In this document: piece by piece, positions 34,832-42,846 of the stretch
How positions within the stretch are numbered: the stretch's first letter is position 1
Layout of the letters: each line of letters begins with the position of its first letter
Assembly: GCA_034440255.1 (NCBI GenBank)
Contig: JAWXBU010000121.1
Coordinates: 3,216 to 67,215, forward strand
Source: JAEUIA01 sp034440255
GTDB taxonomy: Bacteria; Planctomycetota; UBA1135; GCA-002686595
Reading direction: 5' to 3'
Length of the DNA stretch: 64,000 bases
Translations under genes and position numbers: made by a program
Notes under the pieces: model-generated
Seen by the model: the letters and a program-made list of their open reading frames with translations, nothing else
Database searches by the model: none
Told to the model about the DNA's origin: nothing

Positions 34832-35290
34832 ATGTTTCGTAATCGACTCACCAGCGCAGGGATCAGGCAACGCGTTGTCTGGATGCTGGCTCTCGCTCCG
34901 CTCGTCGGCTGTGCCGCGAATCGCGTGGGCAGCCTCGAGCATCAGGTCTTCGTCTTCAAAGGCGTGTTCAAAATCACGGTCGGCAGCGCCAATGTGAACT
35001 GGTGGCTGCTCTCGGGCAGCGTGTCGAGCGTCGACGTGACGCCCGAACCCGGCGTTCAATTGGCGAGCGCGACGATGCGCATTTACGACGATGCCAATGG
35101 CAACGGCGCCTACGACAGTGGGGAAAACTCGAAGTCGTTTCAGTCGACCACGAGCGGGAACGGCCTCAGCTTCTCCAACGCAGGGGTGACGGCCGGCGAG
35201 GTGGCGAATTGGAACGCCGATCGGATCTCATGCAGCGTCGAAGTCACGCAGACGAACGGCAAGGTGTCCGTCTGGACTGCGCCCATCTGA
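34832..35290 (+). CDS. Small lipoprotein with Asp-rich loop
   Basis: This 152-residue protein has a hydrophobic N-terminal segment ending in Leu-Val-Gly-Cys (Cys about residue 27), a lipobox. The mature part includes Tyr-Asp-Asp-Ala-Asn-Gly-Asn-Gly-Ala-Tyr-Asp-Ser-Gly-Glu-Asn, an Asp/Asn loop of calcium-binding (dockerin-like) type. A GAGGAGGGG Shine-Dalgarno at 34819-34827 supports ATG 34832. A similar Asp loop (Phe-Asp-Asp-Val-Asp-Arg-Asp-Gly) occurs in the protein at 35914, suggesting that the two are distant relatives. It begins a rightward group of three small exported proteins. Confidence 0.75.
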   Translation: MFRNRLTSAGIRQRVVWMLALAPLVGCAANRVGSLEHQVFVFKGVFKITVGSANVNWWLLSGSVSSVDVTPEPGVQLASATMRIYDDANGNGAYDSGENSKSFQSTTSGNGLSFSNAGVTAGEVANWNADRISCSVEVTQTNGKVSVWTAPI

Positions 35291-35340
35291 ATCGATATCC
35301 ATGGGGAGAACGCCGAACGGCGCGCCCCGCACCCAAACAA

Positions 35341-35368
35341 CACGAAACACGAAACACGAAACACGAAA
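35341..35368. repeat. Four tandem copies of CACGAAA
   Basis: A 7-bp unit is repeated perfectly four times, 36 bp upstream of the start of the exported protein at 35405. As a simple repeat in a leader or promoter spacer it could vary in copy number and alter expression, but four copies is short for phase variation. Confidence 0.9.
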
Positions 35369-35404
35369 CAAGAGTCACGAACCCGAACATCGAAAGGTCC
35401 AGTC

Positions 35405-35914
35405 ATGAAGTTCTCGTCCATTCTGTGCGTCACCGGATTGCTGTCCGCCGGTGGTCTCTCGCTCGCATACAGCCTCCAACAACCGTCCCACACCAGTAGC
35501 TCGGCGCAGCTCGTCGCGTGGAGCCGACCCTCGCTCGTCGTGCCGTACGGATTGCAGATGCGTTACGCCTACGCGCCGCGCGGTTCACAGCCGATTCATG
35601 CGGCGGACCTGCTCGTGCGGTTCGAGCCCATCCCGAAGAGCACAGTCACGGCGCTCCAGGCGACCTACGCGAACCTCGACTATTCACAACCGCCGTTGAC
35701 CGATGCGCGCGTGTTCGTCGACCGAACGAGCGATTCGCTTCCGGGGCAATGGTTCCGTGCCACCAGAGCAGGCGACGACTCGAGTGCTCTCGAAGCACGC
35801 ATGCCTGCACCCGTGGGGGGCTGGTTCCACCAACCGCTGCAGTTCAAGACGGAGGCGCTGTCCGGCGTGCGCAGTCTCTTCGAATCGGACACGGTCCTGA
35901 CGCTGGCGCCGTGA
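35405..35914 (+). CDS. Exported protein of unknown function
   Basis: This 169-residue protein has a signal peptide (Lys-Phe-Ser-Ser, hydrophobic Ile-Leu-Cys-Val-Thr-Gly-Leu-Leu) followed by a mature region with beta-strand-like alternation (Leu-Val-Val-Pro-Tyr-Gly-Leu-Gln-Met-Arg-Tyr). No Cys in the mature part. I recognise no family. Its stop overlaps the start of the next gene by one base (TGATG), so the two are translationally linked. Confidence 0.7.
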   Translation: MKFSSILCVTGLLSAGGLSLAYSLQQPSHTSSSAQLVAWSRPSLVVPYGLQMRYAYAPRGSQPIHAADLLVRFEPIPKSTVTALQATYANLDYSQPPLTDARVFVDRTSDSLPGQWFRATRAGDDSSALEARMPAPVGGWFHQPLQFKTEALSGVRSLFESDTVLTLAP

Positions 35915-36339
35915 TGGAAAGACTCGTGCGCAAGTTGGGGGCGGCCGCTTCGATCGTGTTGTGCACCTGTTGCGGCGGACCGCGCTCGCAGTCGGAAACG
36001 GGTCAAGTAGCCACGTTCCGCGGTCCTCCGGATGTTCGTTTCCGGACGACCGGCGAACTGAAGCGTGCTGATCTGATGCTGGGTTTGCCGGCTTGGCGCA
36101 TCGAAGGACCGCACGACCTCGCGCCGCGCGTGTCGATCTTCGACGACGTCGATCGCGACGGGCTACCAGGCGCGGTGGAGCCGCGTACGGCCTTGCTCGT
36201 GCGGTCCGTCGAGGGTGGTCTCGGCCTCGATCCAACTTCCTTCCGTGCGGGGGCCGGTCGCGACTTCGATCATCCGGTGCTGTTCGTGGAGTTCGTGCAG
36301 GGCGGGCACGCACAGACCTACTCGCACTCGATCGAGTGA
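35914..36339 (+). CDS. Small probable lipoprotein with Asp loop
   Basis: This 141-residue protein begins with a hydrophobic stretch ending Leu-Cys-Thr-Cys-Cys-Gly-Gly, so one of the Cys residues may be lipidated. The mature part contains Ile-Phe-Asp-Asp-Val-Asp-Arg-Asp-Gly-Leu, similar in layout to the Asp loop of the lipoprotein at 34832. ATG 35914 overlaps the stop of the gene before it. The three genes probably make parts of one cell-envelope structure. Function unknown. Confidence 0.65.
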   Translation: MERLVRKLGAAASIVLCTCCGGPRSQSETGQVATFRGPPDVRFRTTGELKRADLMLGLPAWRIEGPHDLAPRVSIFDDVDRDGLPGAVEPRTALLVRSVEGGLGLDPTSFRAGAGRDFDHPVLFVEFVQGGHAQTYSHSIE

Positions 36340-36450
36340 GAGAGTGGTGGAAGTGTCGCTCGCCGGAAGGGGATGCCGGTGGGCGATACGTTTCTTCGGG
36401 CAACAGCTCCGACTCGTCAGGTGCCCTCGAGCTTGGTAGGTTTCAGCGGC

Positions 36451-37806
36451 ATGCCCGATCTCTCCTCGAATTTAGCTGGCATCCAGAGTCCGAATCCGTT
36501 CTGGCTCGCGAGCGCTCCGCCCACGAACAGCGGCGACCAAGTCATGCGCGCCTTCGACGCAGGTTGGGGCGGAGCGGTATGGAAGACGCTCGGCAATCCG
36601 ATTCGAAACGTTTCGAGTCGCTTGGGCGGGCTCGACTACGGCGATCGGCGCATGATCGGTTTGAACAACATCGAGCTGATCACCGATCGACCGCTCGCGG
36701 TGAACTTGAAGGAGATCCGCGAGGTCAAGAAGCGCTATCCGAAGCACGCCGTGATCGTCTCGTTGATGGTCGAGACGCGCGCGGAGTGGCGCGAGATCAT
36801 CGCACGCTCGGAGGACACCGGTTGCGACGGGCTCGAGCTCAATTTCGGTTGCCCGCACGGCATGTGCGAGCGCGGCATGGGCTCCGCCGTCGGCCAAGAA
36901 CCGCAGGTGCTCGAGGAACTCGTGCGCTGGGTGATGGAGTACGCGCACATTCCCGTGATCGCGAAGCTGACCCCGAACATCGGCCACATCGAGGATCCCG
37001 CTGTCGCCGCGGTGCGCGGGGGAGCGAACGCGGTGTCGCTCATCAACACGATCCAGAGCGTGATCGGCGTCGACCTCGATCGCTTGGTGCCGCTGCCGCG
37101 CGTGTCGGACGCGTCGAGCCACGGCGGTTATTGTGGTCCGGCGGTGAAGCCGATCGCGCTGAGGATGGTCGGCGTGCTCGCTCGCGACCCGCGTGTCACC
37201 GTGCCGATCAGCGGCATCGGCGGAATTTCGAATTGGCGCGATGCGGCCGAATTCTTGGCGCTCGGTGCCACGAACGTGCAGGTGTGCACGGCGGTGATGC
37301 ACTACGGCTACCGCGTCGTCGAGGACATGATCGAAGGGCTCGAGAACTATCTCGCGGAGAAGAACATGCGCTCGGTGAGCGAGCTCATAGGTGCCGCCCT
37401 GCCCGGTTTCCGCGAGTGGGGAGATCTCGACCTCAACTACCACGTCGTGGCCGAGATCGACTCTTCGAAGTGCATCGGTTGCCAGCTGTGTCACGTCGCG
37501 TGTCACGACGGCGCGCACCAGTGCATTCACTCGCCCGGGACGCCTGCGCACGCTGGTCACGTCGCTCCGATGGCGCACATCGCGGCGGAAAAAGCCAAGT
37601 TCGCGCCCGTCGATGCGCCGTACCGAGTGCCGTGGGTCGACGAGACCGAGTGCGTCGGTTGCAACTTGTGCGCGCTCGTGTGCCCGGTCGAGAACTGCAT
37701 CACGATGGTCGAGCGCAGGCGTGCGCCGAATGTGGATACGTGGAACGATCGTGTGCGCACTGGCCGCGATCACATCGAGGGCGGGCTCTCGAGCACGCCA
37801 CGCTGA
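36451..37806 (+). CDS. preA: NAD-dependent dihydropyrimidine dehydrogenase subunit PreA
   Basis: This 451-residue protein is the catalytic subunit that reduces uracil or thymine to the 5,6-dihydro form. An FMN-barrel domain (Ala-Ser-Ala-Pro-Pro-Thr-Asn near residue 21, catalytic Cys in Asn-Phe-Gly-Cys-Pro-His-Gly near 134, Gly-Ile-Gly-Gly-Ile near 256) precedes a ferredoxin domain with two 4Fe-4S motifs, Cys-Ile-Gly-Cys-Gln-Leu-Cys and Cys-Val-Gly-Cys-Asn-Leu-Cys. It is a little longer than E. coli PreA (411) because of the C-terminal tail. ATG 36451 is chosen; a longer in-frame start at 36373 adds a non-conserved leader. It is 67 bp from the cytosine deaminase gene. Confidence 0.93.
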   Translation: MPDLSSNLAGIQSPNPFWLASAPPTNSGDQVMRAFDAGWGGAVWKTLGNPIRNVSSRLGGLDYGDRRMIGLNNIELITDRPLAVNLKEIREVKKRYPKHAVIVSLMVETRAEWREIIARSEDTGCDGLELNFGCPHGMCERGMGSAVGQEPQVLEELVRWVMEYAHIPVIAKLTPNIGHIEDPAVAAVRGGANAVSLINTIQSVIGVDLDRLVPLPRVSDASSHGGYCGPAVKPIALRMVGVLARDPRVTVPISGIGGISNWRDAAEFLALGATNVQVCTAVMHYGYRVVEDMIEGLENYLAEKNMRSVSELIGAALPGFREWGDLDLNYHVVAEIDSSKCIGCQLCHVACHDGAHQCIHSPGTPAHAGHVAPMAHIAAEKAKFAPVDAPYRVPWVDETECVGCNLCALVCPVENCITMVERRRAPNVDTWNDRVRTGRDHIEGGLSSTPR

Positions 37807-37872
37807 GCAGGAACGAATGACATTGCGACGACACTCGCTGTTGCGATCGACACCGACGACTGGACTTCGACC

Positions 37873-38319
37873 ATGAGTGCACGCGATCCGTTCCTGACTG
37901 CCGCAATCGAAGAAGCGCGTAAGGGTCTCGCGACCGGCGGCATTCCGATCGGTTCGGTGCTCGTGATCGACGGCAAGATCGTCGGTCGCGGTCACAATCA
38001 ACGCGAGCAGAAGCAGAGTGCGACGCTGCACGCCGAGATGGATTGTCTCGAGAACGCCGGGCGCTTGAAGGCCCGCGACTATGCACGCGCGACGCTCTAC
38101 TCGACCTTGTCGCCGTGCGACATGTGCAGCGGCACAGCGCTCCTCTACAAGATTCCACGCATCGTCATCGGCGAAAACACCACGTTTCAAGGCCCTGAGA
38201 GTTACGTCCGCTCACGCGGAGTCGAGCTCGTGATCGCGAACGATGCAGAGTGCATCGCGCTGATGGATGACTTCATTCGCGCGCGTCCCGAGCTGTGGAA
38301 CGAAGACATCGGTGTGTGA
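37873..38319 (+). CDS. Cytosine deaminase, Fcy1-type (CDA fold)
   Basis: This 148-residue zinc deaminase resembles the fungal cytosine deaminase Fcy1 rather than bacterial CodA. Features are Gly-Gly-Ile-Pro-Ile-Gly near residue 22, His-Ala-Glu near 55 (Fcy1 has His-Gly-Glu), Ser-Pro-Cys-Asp-Met-Cys near 80 (zinc Cys pair), Gly-Glu-Asn near 102 and a C-terminal Glu-Asp-Ile-Gly. It would convert cytosine to uracil, the input of PreA/PreT. It lies 67 bp after preA and 3 bp before the broken GNAT gene. Guanine deaminase is an alternative, but the terminal Asp-Ile-Gly favours cytosine. Confidence 0.85.
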   Translation: MSARDPFLTAAIEEARKGLATGGIPIGSVLVIDGKIVGRGHNQREQKQSATLHAEMDCLENAGRLKARDYARATLYSTLSPCDMCSGTALLYKIPRIVIGENTTFQGPESYVRSRGVELVIANDAECIALMDDFIRARPELWNEDIGV

Positions 38320-38322
38320 GAG

Positions 38323-38584
38323 ATGACGGCATCCACGCCGAAGATTCGTCGCGCCGAGTGCGTCGACACGCGCACACTCGATGCGCCTCGTGGGCGTACT
38401 CGTCGTCTGTGTAGAAGGGGGCGCCTCCGTCAGCTTCATGCATCCGTTGACGCCGAAGCGCGCCCAGCCGTTTTGGACACGAATCTCGCGCGCTGTCGAA
38501 CCCGTTGATCGCATGCTGCTGGTCGCCGAGGACGAACACGTCGTGCTCGGCACCGTGCAGCTCGTGCTCGACATGCCGGAGAAT
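38323..38584 (+). pseudogene. Broken GNAT acetyltransferase gene (frameshift and 3' deletion)
   Basis: From ATG 38323 the frame encodes Ile-Arg-Arg-Ala-Glu then Asp-Thr-Arg-Thr-Leu-Asp-Ala. One extra base near 38386 shifts the continuation (Leu-Val-Gly-Val-Leu-Val-Val-Cys-Val-Glu-Gly-Gly-Ala-Ser-Val-Ser-Phe and Val-Leu-Gly-Thr-Val-Gln-Leu-Val-Leu-Asp-Met-Pro-Glu-Asn) into another frame. This is a GNAT N-terminal half; the acetyl-CoA-binding half is missing. Similarity stops at about 38584, where the sequence changes to the antisense of an NCS1 permease. It starts 3 bp after the cytosine deaminase stop, so it was once part of that operon. Confidence 0.8.
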
Positions 38585-38778
38585 GCGATGAGGCCGCCCG
38601 CCATCATGTAGGTAGGCATGCAGTGCGCCATGGAGATCCACAGCGCGGCGAAGTCGTAGGTGGTCCAGGTGCGTTCCGCCGTCGGAACCGGCGCGAGGTC
38701 GGCGTTGAAGAGCGGGCTCGCCTGAATGTCGAGGGGGAGATCGGTGGGCGAAGCGGTGCGGGACGGAGCGTGCGTCAC
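38585..38778 (-). pseudogene. Truncated NCS1 nucleobase/hydantoin permease gene
   Basis: Reading leftward from GTG 38778, the first 65 codons encode a typical NCS1 N-terminus: Leu-Ala-Pro-Val-Pro, Glu-Arg-Thr-Trp, Ala-Ala-Leu-Trp-Ile-Ser-Met-Ala-His and Pro-Thr-Tyr-Met-Met-Ala-Gly-Gly-Leu-Ile-Ala. The remaining 400 or so residues of a 12-helix transporter are gone. At about 38585 the sequence passes abruptly into antisense of the GNAT remnant. The family imports cytosine, uracil, allantoin or hydantoin, which fits the neighbouring cytosine deaminase and pyrimidine genes. The gene is non-functional. Confidence 0.85.
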
Positions 38779-38886
38779 GCGGGGAGTCTAGTCATTCGCG
38801 AGCGGGGCGGAGAGTCGAGAGGAATGAGGAGGCGTCGCGAAGTGTGGGGGCTGCCCCTCCGCTACGGGACGCGGCCCTACCGCGCC

Positions 38887-40587
38887 CTAGGTGCCCTTGC
38901 GCAGGATCACGATCTTCACCGTGTTGAAGAGGATCGACAGGTCGAACAGCAGCGACTGATTCTTGATGTAGAAGAGATCGAACTGCAGCTTCTGCACCGC
39001 GTCTTCGAACGTGCTGCCGTAGCGATAATTGATCTGCGCCCAACCGGTCAAACCGGGCTTCACGATGTGGCGCTGACGGAAGTAGGGGATCTTCTTCGCC
39101 AAGTCCTCGACGAAGTGTTCACGCTCAGGTCGCGGACCCACGAGCGACATGTGTCCCGCGAGCACATTGAAGAGCTGCGGCAATTCGTCGAGCCGCGTCT
39201 TGCGAATGAACTTGCCCGACTTGGTGATGCGCGGATCGTCCTGCGTCGCCCACACCGGCCCTGACAACTTCTCGGCATCGGCGCGCATGCTGCGGAATTT
39301 GAAGAGCGTGAACGGTTTGCCGTCGCGACCGACGCGCTCTTGCGTGAACAAGATCGGACCCGGTGAATCGAAGCGCACGAACAGCGCTGTCGCGATCATC
39401 AACGGCCACGAGATCGCCAACATGAACAGCGCGAGCACGAAATCGACGGCGCGCTTCGACAATTCGGCCCACGGATGGCGCGAAAAGCCCTCGTTGAAGA
39501 TCAAGTACGACGGACGCAGCGCTTCGACGGCGATCTTGCCCGTGATCTGTTCGTACACCGACTCGTACTCACGCACGGTCACGCCGGCCAAACGGCATTC
39601 GAGCAAGTCGTCGACCGGCACGTTGTTGCGGCGATTCTCCATCGCGACCACGACGAGGCCGACATCTCTCGCTTCGACGAGCTCTAGCATCGACCGAGGT
39701 TTGACCTCGCCGTCCTCATTCGTGTCCGTCTCGTCGGCGAACGGTTCGAGCGACAAGAGCTGCATGCGCAATTCGATCTCGCTCTGCGCGGTGGGCGACA
39801 ACTTGTCGGCCGTCTGCGCCATGGACGACTGCGCCGCGATCGCCGTCGCATTGCTCATCATCGCTGGCGCCAGCCCACCATCGCGCCACTCCGTGCCGCG
39901 CTTCGCTCGTTCTCCGGCCTCGGACCACGCGTGTCGTACACGCTGTGCGGCATCGCGCGTCACACCGCGAGTGTTCGACTCGGGCAAGATACCGACCAAC
40001 ACGAAACCGGCATCCGGTCGCTCGAGAATCTCGCGACCCAGATCCTTCGCCGTCTTGCCGCCGCCGAGGATCAACACGCGCTCGCCGAATTCGACGCGGC
40101 GCAACAACCAGTGGAAGAGCGTGCGCCAATAGTACAAGACCGCGAATGACGACAGCATCGCGAAGACCAGCGTCTGCACGCGCTGACCGAGCGAAAGCGG
40201 CGGGAAATCGAGGACTTGTTTGAGGCCCCAAAACCACGTCAACCCGACCACGACGAGCGTCAACGCCAACGCCGAAGCCGTCGACTCGACGAACTTGCTG
40301 GCGCGGTCGTAGCGTGAGCCTGAAATGCGCACGTCGTACAGCTCGTTGAACGCGATCGCGATCTGCGACAACACGGCCAAGAGGAAGGCGCTCGTGATGC
40401 AGCGGAAGAGCGCATCGTCGACGCTCAACGCCGGGATCGCGTTGTTGAGCAACTCGCGCGTGCGCTCCGACGGATCCCACAAGTGCGCACTCGTCCACAG
40501 AGCGATGACGAGTGTCAAGAGCAAGGTCTCGCTCAGGATGAGCAAGGCCTTGCGGATCGGTAGGTAGTGACGGAGGACGCGCAGCAT
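38887..40587 (-). CDS. Exopolysaccharide polyprenyl-phosphate sugar transferase
   Basis: This 566-residue protein has about five membrane segments in its first 180 residues, a nucleotide-binding-like domain (Val-Leu-Ile-Leu-Gly-Gly-Gly-Lys-Thr near 173), a sixth membrane segment near 385, and a C-terminal bacterial sugar transferase domain. The latter has Phe-Lys-Phe-Arg-Ser-Met-Arg, Arg-Leu-Asp-Glu-Leu-Pro-Gln, Leu-Val-Gly-Pro-Arg-Pro-Glu-Arg and Gly-Leu-Thr-Gly-Trp. It transfers a sugar-1-phosphate to undecaprenyl phosphate, the first step of exopolysaccharide or O-antigen assembly. A hydrophilic insert at about 215-300 is unusual. No glycosyltransferase cluster adjoins, so it stands alone. 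Confidence 0.9.
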   Translation of the reverse strand: MLRVLRHYLPIRKALLILSETLLLTLVIALWTSAHLWDPSERTRELLNNAIPALSVDDALFRCITSAFLLAVLSQIAIAFNELYDVRISGSRYDRASKFVESTASALALTLVVVGLTWFWGLKQVLDFPPLSLGQRVQTLVFAMLSSFAVLYYWRTLFHWLLRRVEFGERVLILGGGKTAKDLGREILERPDAGFVLVGILPESNTRGVTRDAAQRVRHAWSEAGERAKRGTEWRDGGLAPAMMSNATAIAAQSSMAQTADKLSPTAQSEIELRMQLLSLEPFADETDTNEDGEVKPRSMLELVEARDVGLVVVAMENRRNNVPVDDLLECRLAGVTVREYESVYEQITGKIAVEALRPSYLIFNEGFSRHPWAELSKRAVDFVLALFMLAISWPLMIATALFVRFDSPGPILFTQERVGRDGKPFTLFKFRSMRADAEKLSGPVWATQDDPRITKSGKFIRKTRLDELPQLFNVLAGHMSLVGPRPEREHFVEDLAKKIPYFRQRHIVKPGLTGWAQINYRYGSTFEDAVQKLQFDLFYIKNQSLLFDLSILFNTVKIVILRKGT

Positions 40588-40727
40588 CGATCGCCGGCAG
40601 TGGGGACGCCGGCAGTCGCCGATAGATCAGTAGGGATGAGGTAGGAGGAACGCGATTCTGCCTGTAGATCGGACAGTTTCGGACTGGACGTGAAGCGGCG
40701 CGGCCCCGGTTCCGCCCGCAGCGCATT

Positions 40728-41252
40728 CTAGAGCGATTCACGCAGGTCGCGACCGCCCAATCGGGAAGGTCCTTCCACCTTCCGCGTCAGATTGCGTCTG
40801 TGTTCGATCTTCACGGCACCTGAACGCGCGTTGAGGAAGACCTCGACCAAGTCGACCCGCGGCACCGCGTCCGAGCCGCGACGGAGCGCCCGAGCTGCGC
40901 GAACGAGACGTGCCGTCTGCACGGCGCCCAATCGACCGCTCTCGCGAAAGCGCGCCGGCCTGATGTCCAGACCCGAGCCGCGCGGAATCGGCAACGGCTC
41001 GTAGCGTGTCGTCTTGACCTCGACGCACACGAGATCGCGACCCTCGCGTGCGAGGACGTCGACTTCGGCGTGCGCGGTCTGCACGCGACGAGCGACGATC
41101 ACGAAACCACGCGCGAGCAGCTCGTGCACGGCGAACTCCTCACCGACGAGGCCGAGCTCACGCGCATCCGGCGTGAAAATCCGCGCGAAGAGACGCGGGT
41201 AGAAGCGCAGCACGAGTGCGCGCAGCCATCGCGGCGCGCGCACGCTAGCCAC
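40728..41252 (-). CDS. YraN/UPF0102 family endonuclease-like protein
   Basis: This 174-residue protein has the UPF0102 core: Gly-Glu-Glu-Phe-Ala-Val-His-Glu-Leu near residue 37, Glu-Val-Asp-Val-Leu-Ala-Arg-Glu-Gly near 63, and Val-Cys-Val-Glu-Val-Lys-Thr near 74, the Asp ... Glu-x-Lys nuclease site. The C-terminal tail is Arg-rich. It starts with GTG 41252, 3 bp after the yajC stop, and is probably translated from the same mRNA. The biological role of YraN proteins is not established. Confidence 0.82.
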   Translation of the reverse strand: MASVRAPRWLRALVLRFYPRLFARIFTPDARELGLVGEEFAVHELLARGFVIVARRVQTAHAEVDVLAREGRDLVCVEVKTTRYEPLPIPRGSGLDIRPARFRESGRLGAVQTARLVRAARALRRGSDAVPRVDLVEVFLNARSGAVKIEHRRNLTRKVEGPSRLGGRDLRESL

Positions 41253-41255
41253 CTC

Positions 41256-41621
41256 TCAGGCGTTGTTCGTCTTCGCTTCGACGGCCTTGTCGCTCGCGTC
41301 GGCTTCGACGGTTTGAATCGCCGAACGCGCGAAACGCATGCGCACACCGTCGGCGACTTGCAGCGTCATCACGTCGTCTTGCACTTGCACGACTTGACCG
41401 TACAGACCGCCGGTGGTCATGACCTTGTCGCCCTTCTTGATCGCTGCGAGCATCGCCTTGCGGGCCTTGCGCGCCTTCTGCTCGGGGCGTATGACGATGA
41501 ACCAGAACACGGGGACGCAGAGCAACAGCGGGAACAGGCTCTGGAACACCGAGTTCATGCCGCCTTGCTGTTGGGCAGGCGCACTGGCGTCTTGGATCAG
41601 GGCGAAAAAGAGGGGAGTCAT
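41256..41621 (-). CDS. yajC: Preprotein translocase accessory subunit YajC
   Basis: This 121-residue protein has one N-terminal membrane helix (Leu-Phe-Pro-Leu-Leu-Leu-Cys-Val-Pro-Val-Phe-Trp-Phe, about residues 30-46) and the YajC motif Arg-Pro-Glu-Gln-Lys-Ala-Arg. Then come Lys-Lys-Gly-Asp-Lys-Val and Thr-Thr-Gly-Gly-Leu-Tyr-Gly. It associates with SecDF at the Sec translocon. secD/secF are not adjacent; instead yraN follows. It is divergent from mnmA with 125 bp between. Confidence 0.93.
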   Translation of the reverse strand: MTPLFFALIQDASAPAQQQGGMNSVFQSLFPLLLCVPVFWFIVIRPEQKARKARKAMLAAIKKGDKVMTTGGLYGQVVQVQDDVMTLQVADGVRMRFARSAIQTVEADASDKAVEAKTNNA

Positions 41622-41746
41622 GGGCGTTTCCTTCGATCGACCTCTCGCCGGGCCAAGAGCAAAGGAGCCCGAAGCACGCGAGATGGGGCGAAGAAGGTAC
41701 TAGAATCGCTGCCCTGTTTGAAGCCGGGTGCGCCCGGATCGTCACC

Positions 41747-42841
41747 ATGCCCGAATCCACGTCCAACAACGATTCACGCTTCGTCGTCGCCATGAGCGGC
41801 GGCGTCGATTCGTCGGTCGGCGCGTGGATGTTGCGCGAACAAGGGCTGTCGTTGGTCGGGCTCTTCATGCGCAACGGCGTGCACGTCGACGAGAGCGAGT
41901 CCTCGAAGAAGTCGTGCTGCTCCATTGGTGACGCTCGGGATGCGCGGATGGTTGCGGCTCACCTCGGAATTCCGTTTCAAGCCGTCGACTTGAAGGAGGA
42001 GTTCGGTGCGATCATCCGCTACTTCATTCGTGAGTACGGTCGCGGTCGCACGCCCAATCCGTGCGCGATCTGCAACCGCGATCTGAAGTTCAATCGCTTG
42101 ATAACCTTCGCGCGCGAGCTCGGCGCGGAGGGCGTTGCGACGGGACACTACGCGCAGCTGGACGTCGTCGACGGACGAGTGCACCTCCTGCGCGGCGTCG
42201 ATCACACGAAGGATCAGAGCTACCAACTGTTCTCGGTCGCGGAAGAGAACTTGGCGCGCACGAAATTGCCGCTCGGTGGCTTGCAGAAGACCGCCGTGCG
42301 CGCGCTCGCCGAAAAAGCCGGGCTGCGCACGTCGAAGAAGAAGGACAGCCAAGAGATCTGTTTCGTGCCGTCGAACGACTACCGCAAGTTGCTCGCGGAG
42401 GCGCAGGCCGAGCTGCATCCGGGCGAACTCGTCGACACAGCGGGCAATCGACTGGGCGAGCACGCAGGCACGGAGCACTTCACGATCGGTCAGCGCAAAG
42501 GTCACAAGATCGCGGCGACGGAACCGTTGTACGTGGTCGCACTCGAGCCGGAAACAGGTCGCGTCGTGCTGGGCACGCGCGAAGAATGCGGCGTGATGGA
42601 GTTCGACGCGTCCGATGCGAATTGGATCGGATTCGACGTGCCCGCTTCGGGTGAGTTCGAAGCGCTCGTGCAGCATCGCTACCACTGCGAACCGAAACCC
42701 GTCACGGTGCGCGTCACGGGCAAGTCGCTCACTGCGCGCTTTTTCGAGCCCGAACTCAGCGTGACGCCAGGCCAAGGTGCCGCCTTCTACCGAGGCGAAC
42801 GCTTGCTCGGCGGCGCGTGGATCGACGCGACGCGGCGTTGA
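41747..42841 (+). CDS. mnmA: tRNA-specific 2-thiouridylase MnmA
   Basis: This 364-residue enzyme thiolates U34 of Lys, Glu and Gln tRNAs. The PP-loop Met-Ser-Gly-Gly-Val-Asp-Ser-Ser-Val is near residue 18, the catalytic Cys pair is in Pro-Asn-Pro-Cys-Ala-Ile-Cys-Asn near 103 and Glu-Ile-Cys-Phe-Val near 205, and Thr-Ile-Gly-Gln-Arg-Lys-Gly is present near 248. Length is normal. It is divergent from yajC. The next gene starts 5 bp after its stop on the same strand. Confidence 0.95.
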   Translation: MPESTSNNDSRFVVAMSGGVDSSVGAWMLREQGLSLVGLFMRNGVHVDESESSKKSCCSIGDARDARMVAAHLGIPFQAVDLKEEFGAIIRYFIREYGRGRTPNPCAICNRDLKFNRLITFARELGAEGVATGHYAQLDVVDGRVHLLRGVDHTKDQSYQLFSVAEENLARTKLPLGGLQKTAVRALAEKAGLRTSKKKDSQEICFVPSNDYRKLLAEAQAELHPGELVDTAGNRLGEHAGTEHFTIGQRKGHKIAATEPLYVVALEPETGRVVLGTREECGVMEFDASDANWIGFDVPASGEFEALVQHRYHCEPKPVTVRVTGKSLTARFFEPELSVTPGQGAAFYRGERLLGGAWIDATRR

Positions 42842-42846
42842 GCGCG

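Noticed and set aside
36472..38190. Long minus-strand open frame opposite preA and cytosine deaminase
   Set aside because: It is the complement of two recognisable genes in high-GC DNA; composition is that of an antisense shadow.
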